A DNA stretch of 12,256 bases from Gemmatimonadota bacterium (GTDB lineage: Bacteria; Gemmatimonadota; Gemmatimonadetes; Longimicrobiales; Gaopeijiaceae). This document shows positions 1 to 6,507 of this stretch, piece by piece. A program made the translations under genes and the position numbers. How positions within the stretch are numbered: the first letter of the stretch is position 1; each line of letters starts with the position of its first letter. The notes below the pieces were generated by a model. It was not told where the DNA came from, searched no databases, and saw only the letters and a program-made list of their open reading frames with translations. Where the stretch lies: the NCBI GenBank assembly GCA_018678395.1, contig JAHHMJ010000508.1, positions 1 through 12,256 of the forward strand. Direction: 5' to 3'.

Positions 1-5
1 CGACG

Positions 6-2570
6 CTATTCCCCGAACAGGTCCCGCTGAGCCTCAACGGTGTGCCGTGGGTCGGACGGCGCCCCGCCGATCGGACTCGGGCCGGTCCGCCCGGAACCGA
101 GTACCCGCGCCGCCGCGGCGACACCGCACAGACACGCGTACTCGATGCGGGAGGTGCCACCGACACCGTCGCCCGCGAGGATCAGCCCGGAGGAAGGATC
201 GGACAGGGCCGTTGCGTCGGTCGCCGGCTCCTCGATCGCGCCCCTGGACGCCCGTGCGTACCGCCACAGGTGGCCCTGAAGGGCGGCGGCCTCGGGTGGG
301 GCGCCTCCGAGGCCCTCGATCCGACTCCGGAACGCGTCCCACAACTCCCGCGCGGCGTCGTCGCGCGATCGATCGAGGTTCGTCCGCGACCACTCGGGCG
401 TGGCATGCAGCACCCAGCGCTCGCCTGCAGGGCGACCGGGCTTCGAGGAATCCCGAGCACACCAGGTGAGGATGCGGCCGTCCATGGCCAGCGCGTCGGC
501 CGGTGCGTCCACTCGAGCGTCGCACTCCGCGAGCACGGCCCAGCAGGGTTCGAGTTCGGCGCGGGCGGCCGCGGCCGTCAGAGCGGGGGACCCACTCACG
601 AGCGGGACGGCCTGCTCGGGCGGTGTGGTCACCACCACCACGTCGAATTCTCCGAGTTCGCGCCCGTCGTCGGCCCTGAGCGTGACGGTGGAGCCGGAGA
701 CCTGCACGGCCTCGACTCGCACTCCCACCTGCACGTTCAGATCCGAGGCGAGGTGTTCGGCGAGGGAGGCCATCGACGGGACCCCGACCCAGCGCGAGCC
801 CGTCGGCACGTCGGCGCCCGGCCCGGAGGCGGAGGCGCCCGGCGTCTCGACCCCGACGACTCTCGGCCCCTCGATTCGGGCGTACGATCCGGGCCAGCCG
901 GCGACGCGCCCGTCGTGCGCCCACGATGCCACGAGACGCCGGAATGCCGGGTCACGCGCCGTGAAATACTGGGCCCCGTGATCGAAGACGGCGCTCGGCC
1001 GGTCGCGGCTCTCCCGAGTGGCACAGCGGCCGCCGGGCCGGCGGCCCTTGTCGAAGAGCACGGGCGAGAGGCCGTGGTCGCTCAGGGTGCGGGCACAGGC
1101 GAGGCCGGCGATTCCGGCGCCGATCACCGCCACGCGCGGCGGCCGGACGAGGGCCGGGCGCCCGGTTCGCAGTCCCCAGGCCTGCGGGTCGAGCCGCCGC
1201 GCATGCGAGCGAGTCGACCGCCCTCGTACCGATCCCAGGATCCGCTGTTCGGGACGGAAGGGTCGGTCGAAGACGCCGAGACACCAGAGCAGACCCCCGT
1301 ACGACGCGGGGTCTCGGCCGTCCAGCGCGTAGCGATGGTTCAGGTCCTCCAGAAGCGCCAGCGCGCGCTCGGCGTCCGGCGTCCAGCCGAGCAGTGCCTT
1401 GCCCCACGTCATGCGCACGTTGTTGTGGAGTTCACCGTGGATCCGCAGGGAGTCCTGGGCGGCATCCCAGAGCGCGTCGCCCGTACGACTGCGCGCCAGC
1501 GTCTCCCAAGACGGCAGGTCCGGGCGCGGGTCGGCTTCGTGCTCGCGCAGGGTCTCGCGTGCCCACTTCGGGAGCACGGCGATCGACGCGTGCTCGGGAT
1601 GCGCGGCACAGAAGGCCCAGGCCAGCTCCCGCCAGACCAGCAGTTCGTCGAGGTACTTCCGGGCGCCGTCGCCTCCGGCTTCCGAGGCCTCGCGAGCGAT
1701 GCGGAAGGGGGAGACGTGCCCGTAATGCAGGTAGGCGGACATGCGCGAGACACCGTCCCGCATCGGGTCGTTGCGGGTGCGGTGGTAGGTGCGCAGTCGG
1801 GACTGCACGAACGCGCCCCATCGGGCGTAGCCGGCCTTCGAGCCCCCCTTCGTGTGGGGCACGGGTGCGACCGCGTGGTCGATTGCACACGTGGCGATCA
1901 AGGCGTCGAGGTCGGCGGTGGCCAGCTGGACCGGCTCGAAGGGCAGCGCCGGGCGGTGGGGCGCGCCTTCGTATGCCTCGTCGAGCCAGTCCGAGGCGAG
2001 TTGCTCCCGGCGCACGGATGCGGTGGCCTCCCGGAACCGATAGGCGCGCTGCACAGCGGCGGCCGGGACACTGCGCATCGGGACCAGGCAGGAGGTGTCG
2101 ACCGCCCACACGGGCACGTCGATGCTGCGGGCGAGACGGCGCGTCCAGGACGCGAGTGGCTCCACCGGCGTGTCTTCCGTGACCACCAGGGCGGCGTCGG
2201 CCCCGATGGTGCGAAGGTGAGGTCCGCGATGCCCCGGCCGTTCCAGGTGGAAGCCATAACCGATCCCTCGGTCCACGCATTCCGCCTCCACGTCCCGCGC
2301 CCCTTCGAGGATGAAGCGGTGGTGACGGTCGGAGGCGTACGGGTAGCGCTCCGACAGCGCGTGATAGATCCAGACCGGGCGCCGCAGCATACGCGCTGCA
2401 GCGACCGCGACATCGAGCGCCGGGTTGTCGTGGACCCGCACCGCGGTGCGCATCCAGTAGACCACGGCCCCGGGTCCCGGACTCCGCGCAGGCTGCCTCT
2501 CCGAGTCCACGACGTGGACGCGGCTCGCCAGACGCGACGGGAGGGCGGCAGGGGTGAGATCCGGACTCAT
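6..2570 (-). CDS. Fusion of class II-type DNA photolyase and renalase-like FAD-dependent oxidoreductase
   Basis: The product is 854 aa in two modules. Residues about 36-446 are a photolyase: an antenna-type N-terminal domain starting at VVYWMRTAVRVHDNPAL, then the FAD-binding helical domain (SAYLHYGHVSPFRIA near 278-292). It looks class II. W368, W389 and W396 have the same spacing (21 and 7) as the electron-transfer Trp triad of the archaeal class II enzyme from Methanosarcina mazei. N411, 15 residues after the last Trp, matches its flavin-N5 Asn in the LN..Y.LDGRDP motif. Light-driven repair of UV pyrimidine dimers is the expected role. Residues about 478-825 form a second flavoprotein: a Rossmann GAGIAG at 484-489, PGGRCATR at 512-519, FDHGAQYF at 529-536 and a C-terminal LAGDG at 798-802, typical of the renalase/COG3380 amine-oxidase-like group. 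A linker of about 30 residues joins them. The ATG at 2570 is used; it lacks a strong Shine-Dalgarno. The gene lies 61 bases after crcB on the same strand and may be cotranscribed. A cryptochrome-like role is possible. Confidence 0.9.
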   Translation of the reverse strand: MSPDLTPAALPSRLASRVHVVDSERQPARSPGPGAVVYWMRTAVRVHDNPALDVAVAAARMLRRPVWIYHALSERYPYASDRHHRFILEGARDVEAECVDRGIGYGFHLERPGHRGPHLRTIGADAALVVTEDTPVEPLASWTRRLARSIDVPVWAVDTSCLVPMRSVPAAAVQRAYRFREATASVRREQLASDWLDEAYEGAPHRPALPFEPVQLATADLDALIATCAIDHAVAPVPHTKGGSKAGYARWGAFVQSRLRTYHRTRNDPMRDGVSRMSAYLHYGHVSPFRIAREASEAGGDGARKYLDELLVWRELAWAFCAAHPEHASIAVLPKWARETLREHEADPRPDLPSWETLARSRTGDALWDAAQDSLRIHGELHNNVRMTWGKALLGWTPDAERALALLEDLNHRYALDGRDPASYGGLLWCLGVFDRPFRPEQRILGSVRGRSTRSHARRLDPQAWGLRTGRPALVRPPRVAVIGAGIAGLACARTLSDHGLSPVLFDKGRRPGGRCATRESRDRPSAVFDHGAQYFTARDPAFRRLVASWAHDGRVAGWPGSYARIEGPRVVGVETPGASASGPGADVPTGSRWVGVPSMASLAEHLASDLNVQVGVRVEAVQVSGSTVTLRADDGRELGEFDVVVVTTPPEQAVPLVSGSPALTAAAARAELEPCWAVLAECDARVDAPADALAMDGRILTWCARDSSKPGRPAGERWVLHATPEWSRTNLDRSRDDAARELWDAFRSRIEGLGGAPPEAAALQGHLWRYARASRGAIEEPATDATALSDPSSGLILAGDGVGGTSRIEYACLCGVAAAARVLGSGRTGPSPIGGAPSDPRHTVEAQRDLFGE

Positions 2571-2613
2571 GGGCCCGCAAACCCCGAAAGCGCCCGTCCG
2601 ATCCGGCGTCAGC

Positions 2614-2659
2614 CGATCGCCCGACCCGCCGTCAGGCGATGGCCCGACCCGCCGCCAGG
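2614..2659. repeat. Two tandem 23-bp units across the crcB stop codon
   Basis: Units 2614-2636 and 2637-2659 (cgatcgcccgacccgccg... and cgatggcccgacccgccg...) match at 21 of 23 positions. The right unit codes for the last residues of CrcB; the left unit contains its stop codon (2632-2634) and the start of the spacer to the photolyase gene. This looks like a recent local duplication that added sequence beyond the stop. No function is evident. Confidence 0.6.
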
Positions 2660-3003
2660 CCGACCATGACGAGGAGGATTCCCGCCGCGACGCTGCCCCC
2701 TACGTACCCCAGGGCCTTTCCTGCCTCACCGCCCTGCAGGAGCAGCACTGCCTCGTAGCTGAAGGTGCTGAACGTCGTGAAGGCACCGAGGAATCCGAGC
2801 GTGAGGAACGCCCGCGCCGCCTCGGCTAGCTCGACACGCTCGAGCGCGCCGTAGACGACGCCGAGCAGGAATGCGCCAGAGAGATTGACCCACAGCGTCC
2901 CCCATGGAAACTGCAGGCCGGTCCGGGACTGGACCCACGAGCTCGCACCCCATCGGGCCAGCGCTCCGAGGGCTCCGCCGACGGCGACGGCCAGGACGTT
3001 CAC
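2632..3003 (-). CDS. crcB: Fluoride ion channel CrcB/Fluc
   Basis: The product is 123 aa, the usual length for a single-domain Fluc channel that works as an antiparallel dual-topology dimer exporting fluoride across the inner membrane. Family motifs are all present: GGALGALARW near the N terminus, GTLWVNLSGAFLLG in the second helix, and GFLGAFTTFSTFSYE, which contains the phenylalanine/threonine track of the ion path. Four hydrophobic segments can be read. The start is a GTG at 3003 (VNVLAVAVGG). The frame stays open far upstream, but that part has no family similarity and is shadow coding. The Shine-Dalgarno is weak. Only one crcB copy is seen, consistent with a homodimer. I looked for a fluoride riboswitch in 3004-3159 on the minus strand and saw no convincing match. 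Confidence 0.93.
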   Translation of the reverse strand: MNVLAVAVGGALGALARWGASSWVQSRTGLQFPWGTLWVNLSGAFLLGVVYGALERVELAEAARAFLTLGFLGAFTTFSTFSYEAVLLLQGGEAGKALGYVGGSVAAGILLVMVGLAAGRAIA

Positions 3004-3097
3004 GGTCGATTCACGGGAGCGGGCGAGGTGGGTGCATGGCGGCGAAGCTAGGCCCGTCACCGAGACCCGTCCACCGCCCTGTTGGGCCCTTGTGGAT

Positions 3098-3109
3098 CGG
3101 ATCGATCCG
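3098..3109. promoter_or_regulatory. Perfect 12-bp palindrome in a divergent intergenic region
   Basis: CGGATCGATCCG is fully self-complementary. It sits between the divergent starts of crcB (3003, minus) and the GGDEF-like gene (3160, plus), where an operator would be expected. No clear -35/-10 pair is visible on either side. It may be chance in GC-rich DNA, so this is a weak regulatory call. Confidence 0.25.
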
Positions 3110-3159
3110 GCTTCCATTGGTGAAACCCGCCCCCCCCCACGCTCCTTACGACACCCTTC

Positions 3160-3597
3160 ATGTCCCACCTCAGCACGCCCGAGGAATTCCGGCTGATCCT
3201 GGATTTCGCCATCGGCATCGCCGATCGGGGCCTTCCGCTCGCCGTGGTGCGCATCGCGCCCCCCGGGGACGAGAGTGTGCCGGAGGGTGCCGGGATCGAG
3301 GAGCTGCGGGCCACCGTCGAGCAGATCTGCCGTAAGACGGACCGGGTGACGGAGGCGGAGCCGGGGCGCTTCGACGTCCTGCTCATCGACTGCAATCGCA
3401 GCGGTGCGCTCATCTTCGGTGATCGGCTCCAGAAGGGCCTGGCCTCGTGGCGTAAGGAGCGGGGCATGCCCATCGGGTGCGGCATCGCCTGTTTCGCGCC
3501 CAGCCTGTCGACCCCCGAGGCGCTCCTCGCCGCGGCCGACGAGGCGAGACACCAGTCGTTCGGATCTCCCGAGAACATCGAGATCTACGGAGGCTGA
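3160..3597 (+). CDS. Small degenerate GGDEF-like (diguanylate cyclase fold) protein
   Basis: The product is 145 aa with no signal peptide or membrane segment, so probably cytoplasmic. The layout follows a GGDEF domain: an early beta strand (LPLAVVRIAPPG, 25-36), a 'CRKTDRVTEAEPGRFDVLL' segment (57-75) where the catalytic hairpin belongs, a 'GDRLQKGL' helix (87-94), the 'GCGIACF' strand (106-112) and a final 'STPEALLAAADEAR' helix (117-130). The signature GGDEF is replaced by EPGRF (67-71). The metal- and GTP-binding residues are therefore absent, and no RxxD inhibitory site is seen. It is unlikely to make cyclic di-GMP; a binding or partner role is inferred. The ATG at 3160 has no clear Shine-Dalgarno. 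The gene ends 4 bases before the aquaporin start, so the two are probably translated from one message. Confidence 0.7.
   Translation: MSHLSTPEEFRLILDFAIGIADRGLPLAVVRIAPPGDESVPEGAGIEELRATVEQICRKTDRVTEAEPGRFDVLLIDCNRSGALIFGDRLQKGLASWRKERGMPIGCGIACFAPSLSTPEALLAAADEARHQSFGSPENIEIYGG
3589..3593 (+). promoter_or_regulatory. Shine-Dalgarno of the aquaporin gene
   Basis: GGAGG lies 8 bases before the GTG at 3602 and inside the last codons of the preceding gene. It supports the GTG start, from which a typical first membrane helix (ILTELVGTFFLTLTIGLAVA) is read. This helix would be lost if translation began at the next usable start, after the frame break. Confidence 0.7.
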
Positions 3598-3601
3598 GAC
3601 C

Positions 3602-4284
3602 GTGGCCGGCATCCTGACGGAGCTCGTCGGGACCTTCTTTCTGACCCTCACCATCGGCCTCGCCGTGGCGGCGGGTCTCCCGGCGGGTCCGATCGCCAAA
3701 TCGGCTCCGTGCTCATGGCGCTGGTCTACATGGGCTGGCACGTCTCCGGAGCCCAGTACAACCCCGCGGTCACCCTCGCCCTCGTGGTCCGAGGAGACTG
3801 CCCGGGCTCCCGGGCGGCGGGCTTCATCGGTGCGCAGTGTCTGGGTGCGGCGGCCGCGGCCCTCGCCGTGGCCCACATCACCGGATCGGGCTTCGTCCTG
3901 ATGCCGGGGGCCGACACGGGGGCGGGTACGGCGCTGGCCGTCGAGGTGTTGTTCACCTTCCTCCTCATGATCGTGATCTTCAACGTCGCGGTGACGCCGC
4001 GGACGGCCGGAAACTCCTTCTACGGACTCGCCATCGGGTTCACGATCACGGGCGCGGCCTTCGCCGGGGGCCCCCTCTCCGGGGGCGCCTTCAATCCCGC
4101 CGTGGGGATCATGCCGGGCCTGGTCGAATGGGTGATCGCCGGGCGCACGGAGGTGCCCTTCTGGCTCTACCTGGTGGGACCGCTCATCGGTGCGTTCCTG
4201 GCGGTGCCGCTGTTCATGATGCAGGAGGCGGCGGCCATGCGCGGGGCAGCAGGGAACGGCGGGTCGAGCGACGCGGGGGATTGA
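3602..4284 (+). pseudogene. Aquaporin/MIP-family channel, frame broken near 3698-3700
   Basis: Two frames together encode one channel of about 226 aa, normal for the family. The first frame, from GTG 3602, gives ILTELVGTFFLTLTIGLAVA...GPIA up to 3697. The second frame, from about 3700 to 4284, gives IGSVLMALVYMG, the first NPA box (YNPAVTLAL, NPA at 3760-3768), further hydrophobic helices and the second NPA box (GGAFNPAVGI, NPA at 4093-4101). The join falls at 'gccaaatcgg': two extra bases or one missing base would restore GPIA-IGSVLMAL. The rest is intact, so this may be a sequencing error, a recent mutation or, less likely, a recoding site. The second NPA is followed by Val instead of the Arg of water-selective aquaporins, so the solute is uncertain. 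Unless recoded, translation from 3602 would run out of frame and give a truncated, wrong product; a fragment could start at GTG 3709. Confidence 0.85.
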
Positions 4285-4314
4285 ATCGCCGGCAGGGTGA
4301 TCGACGCCGGTTGG

Positions 4315-4333
4315 GGCCGCCTCAGGGGCGGTC
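4315..4333 (+). terminator. Possible weak terminator after the aquaporin gene
   Basis: CCGCC (4317-4321) pairs with GGCGG (4327-4331) around a TCAGG loop, extended by one G-T and one G-C pair outside. It is followed by TCTGTAAT, not a real T run, so termination would be inefficient. It lies 31 bases after the aquaporin stop and before the cytochrome operon. Confidence 0.3.
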
Positions 4334-4349
4334 TGTAATCCGCCTCGAT

Positions 4350-4380
4350 GCATGACGTAACAATGCTTGACGCATTAACT
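4350..4380 (+). promoter_or_regulatory. AT-richer island with inverted repeat upstream of the cytochrome operon
   Basis: This is the least GC-rich stretch in the surrounding region. It holds AATGC (4362-4366) and GCATT (4372-4376) as a perfect inverted repeat around TTGAC, with a TTGACG resembling a -35 box at 4367-4372. At the matching distance I see no good -10 box (TCGAGA). It is placed 80-110 bases before the first gene of the cytochrome/YceI/DUF5777 operon, so it is the best candidate for its promoter or operator. Confidence 0.3.
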
Positions 4381-4460
4381 GCGCGACCGTCGAGAGTCGT
4401 CGTCGGTCGGGCGCTGGGTGGGGTAGAGGGGGCACTGTCACGCTGTAATGGGGATGGGCG

Positions 4461-4943
4461 ATGTCTCGTTCGACGTTCGGTTCATCGATTCTCCGGCGGA
4501 GCGCCGCGATGGCGACCGTCCTCTTTCTGGCCGCGTGTGGTGGAAGCGACGGGCCCACGGACCCCGGCGGTGACGGTGGAGACGGGGGCGGCGGGGGCGG
4601 AGGGACGCCGCGAGTCGTGAAGGCGAATCCGGCCTTCGGAGCGGATATCCAGGAGATCTTCGAGCGCCGAGGGTGCACCGCATCGGGGTGCCACGGATCG
4701 GCGCAGAGCGCCGGGCTCGACCTTCGCAACGGGACCTCCTACGGATCGCTGGTGAACGTCGTGGCGACGTCCGAGCCGATCATCCGTGTGATCCCGAACG
4801 ACGCGCAGGGCAGCTACCTCGTCATCAAGGTCGAAGGTCGACAGACCGTCGGTGAGCGTATGCCGCGTGGAGGGACCCCACTCGACGCCATCGATCTGGG
4901 AAACATCCGGAACTGGATCGACACCGGCGCACCCAACAACTGA
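4461..4943 (+). CDS. Lipoprotein with c-type cytochrome domain
   Basis: The product is 160 aa. A short basic N terminus and hydrophobic core end in the lipobox LAAC (23-26), so C26 should be lipidated. A Gly/Asp-rich linker (about 27-49) tethers the domain to a membrane. The C-terminal domain has one heme-attachment motif, C72-TASG-C77-H78, a C-x4-CH spacing instead of the usual C-x2-CH. M134, in ERMPRGG, is the likely second axial ligand. The pattern 'GCTASGCHGS ... LVNV ... SYLVIKVEG ... RMPRGG ... IRNWIDTGA' is typical of the planctomycete-type cytochrome domain found in many envelope lipoproteins. A role as periplasmic electron carrier is inferred. It is the first gene of an overlapping operon: its stop TGA shares one base with the next ATG. 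The ribosome site is a G-rich stretch, not a clean Shine-Dalgarno. Confidence 0.85.
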   Translation: MSRSTFGSSILRRSAAMATVLFLAACGGSDGPTDPGGDGGDGGGGGGGTPRVVKANPAFGADIQEIFERRGCTASGCHGSAQSAGLDLRNGTSYGSLVNVVATSEPIIRVIPNDAQGSYLVIKVEGRQTVGERMPRGGTPLDAIDLGNIRNWIDTGAPNN

Positions 4944-5593
4944 TGCCGGCCCGGGTCCGTTGCGATTCCGGGCGCCCCGCTGCGCCGCGGAATCTCGTCG
5001 GCGTCCTGCCGAGCCTTCTCGTGTGCATTGCGTGCGCACCGTCCCTGGTTGCTCAGGAGTACCATGTGGACCGCTCCGCGGCGCGGCGCGCCTCGTTCCT
5101 GTCGGAAGCGCCCATCGAGGCCTTCGAGGGGGTCACGGACCGCATCGACGGGTATGTCGTACTGGACGGGGATGGGGTTCGCGCTGGGACGGCGTTCGAC
5201 GGGGCCGAACTGTACTTCGAGGTGGATCTCGCTTCGCTGGACACGGGCATCGGTCTCCGCAACCGGCACATGCGCGACAACTACCTGGAGGTCGACCGAT
5301 ATCCCTGGGCCGCGTTCACCGGAACGGTGGACCGCATCATCGAGACGCCCGAGGGATGGTCGGTGCGCAGTCCGGGCACGTTCGCGGTCCACGGGGTCGA
5401 GCAGCCCCGCGTCCTGAACTGCGCGGTCACCGACGAAGCGGAGGATGCGTACCGCGTAGAGTGCATCTTCGACGTGAGTCTCGGAGACCACGAGATCGAG
5501 ATCCCGCGGGTCATGTTCCTGAAACTCGCCGAGGATGTTCGCGTCACCGTATCCTTCCGTCTTCGTCCGGTCTCTTCACCCGATAATCCATGA
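4943..5593 (+). CDS. Secreted YceI-family protein
   Basis: The product is 216 aa. An N-terminal signal peptide is visible, with a hydrophobic stretch VGVLPSLLVCIACAPSLVA (19-37) and probable cleavage before QEYHVD. The mature part is a YceI-like lipocalin-type barrel. Marker segments are 'FEVDLASLDTGIGLRNRHM' (92-110), 'NYLEVDRYPWAAFTG' (113-127) and the final strands 'RVTVSFRLRP' (200-209). Family members bind long isoprenoid or fatty chains in the periplasm, and some bind polyprenyl quinone-like molecules; the ligand here is unknown. The ATG at 4943 overlaps the upstream stop by one base, which implies translational coupling to the cytochrome gene. The N-terminal 18 residues before the hydrophobic core are long for a signal peptide, so a slightly later start is possible. 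Confidence 0.88.
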   Translation: MPARVRCDSGRPAAPRNLVGVLPSLLVCIACAPSLVAQEYHVDRSAARRASFLSEAPIEAFEGVTDRIDGYVVLDGDGVRAGTAFDGAELYFEVDLASLDTGIGLRNRHMRDNYLEVDRYPWAAFTGTVDRIIETPEGWSVRSPGTFAVHGVEQPRVLNCAVTDEAEDAYRVECIFDVSLGDHEIEIPRVMFLKLAEDVRVTVSFRLRPVSSPDNP

Positions 5594-6435
5594 TGCGAAT
5601 CCGAAGCGCTGCCCGAGTGATCGCGGTGCTCGGCGCCATGCCGGCGAGCCCGCTCGTCGCGCAGGATGCCGGCTCCTGGAGCCGAGGTGAGCCGGCGACG
5701 GCTCCGCCACCCGTGGTCTTCCACAGCACGATGGCCGCCAACCTGCCAACGGCCGAGACGCTCTCGAAGGGAGAGCTGATCTTCGAGATCTCGCATCGAT
5801 TCGAGCCTGCCATCGCGGAGGCCGAGGATGCGTTGTTCGGCCTCGATGGCCCGGTGTATCTGCGGCTGGGATTGGGGTACGCGGTGTCGAACCGGACCCT
5901 GGTCACGCTCACGCGCAGCAACCTGAACGACAACTACGATCTCAATCTCAAGGTGCGGGTGATCGAGCGCGCGGGACGCGTTCCGTGGATGCTCGCGTTC
6001 GCGGGCGGATGGGCCTACAACGCCGAGAGACCGGACGGGGTCGATCGGGCCACGCAGTGGTACGGCGAGGCGATCCTCAACGCGGGCCTCGGTGAGCGAC
6101 TCGGCGTCGGCTTCGTGCCGTGGGTCCTGCACAATCCCGACCTGGAAGCGGAGAACCCCGAGACGACGGCCGGTGTGGGCGGTTACCTCCAGGCCTACCT
6201 GACGCCGCAGGTGAGCGTGCTCGGCGAGTGGAACGCGACCGAGGGTTTCAGCGACTTCACGCACGATGCCGGGACGCTCGCGCTTCAACTCGAGACGGGC
6301 GGACACTTCTTCACCTTGATGGTGACCAACTCGATTCGGCCCAATCCGGCACAGTTCCTGGCGGGAGCGGACGTCGCCTTCGAGCCGGGGGAGTGGCGCT
6401 TCGGCTTCAACGTGACGCGACTGCTGGTGTTCTGA
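5590..6435 (+). CDS. DUF5777-family outer-membrane beta-barrel protein
   Basis: The product is 281 aa. A signal peptide (about 1-24, ending LVAQ) precedes a protein with alternating amphipathic strands and a C-terminal Phe (RFGFNVTRLLVF), the usual outer-membrane barrel end. Recognisable DUF5777 segments are 'TLSKGELIFEISHRF' (57-71), 'LFGLDGPVYLRLGLGYAVSNR' split at 82-102, 'RVPWMLAFAGG' (130-140) and 'VTNSIRPNPAQFLAGAD' (245-261). The family has no established biochemical function. The gene overlaps the YceI gene by 4 bases (two adjacent ATGs at 5590 and 5593), with no independent Shine-Dalgarno, so it is the third gene of the operon. Context suggests it works with the cytochrome and YceI proteins at the outer membrane, but this is inference. 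Confidence 0.85.
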   Translation: MMRIRSAARVIAVLGAMPASPLVAQDAGSWSRGEPATAPPPVVFHSTMAANLPTAETLSKGELIFEISHRFEPAIAEAEDALFGLDGPVYLRLGLGYAVSNRTLVTLTRSNLNDNYDLNLKVRVIERAGRVPWMLAFAGGWAYNAERPDGVDRATQWYGEAILNAGLGERLGVGFVPWVLHNPDLEAENPETTAGVGGYLQAYLTPQVSVLGEWNATEGFSDFTHDAGTLALQLETGGHFFTLMVTNSIRPNPAQFLAGADVAFEPGEWRFGFNVTRLLVF

Positions 6436-6507
6436 GCCCCGAGGTCCGGAACCCGTCCGTTCGCGTGGGGGTTTTCTCCGACACTCCCCTCACTCCGCGA
6501 GGTGACG

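Noticed and set aside
42..2669. Long plus-strand open frame (875 codons) opposite the photolyase fusion
   Set aside because: It is rich in Arg, Pro and Gly, has no family pattern, and mirrors the codon bias of the minus-strand gene, which has complete conserved domains. It is shadow coding.
3004..3159. Fluoride riboswitch upstream of crcB
   Set aside because: I searched the minus strand for the conserved GG-GATGG type start and its pairing partners and saw no convincing match.
3004..4353. Upstream extension of the crcB frame to a 573-codon protein
   Set aside because: The added part runs antisense through the GGDEF-like and aquaporin genes, and CrcB is complete from the GTG at 3003.
4550..4610. 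Short repeat-like GGCGGN stretch
   Set aside because: It is the coding sequence of the Gly/Asp-rich linker in the cytochrome lipoprotein, not an independent repeat element.
6436..6507. Terminator between the DUF5777 gene and the DUF5996 gene
   Set aside because: GTGGGGG and CCCTCAC can pair with one G-T, but the loop is long and no T run follows; support is too weak for a feature.
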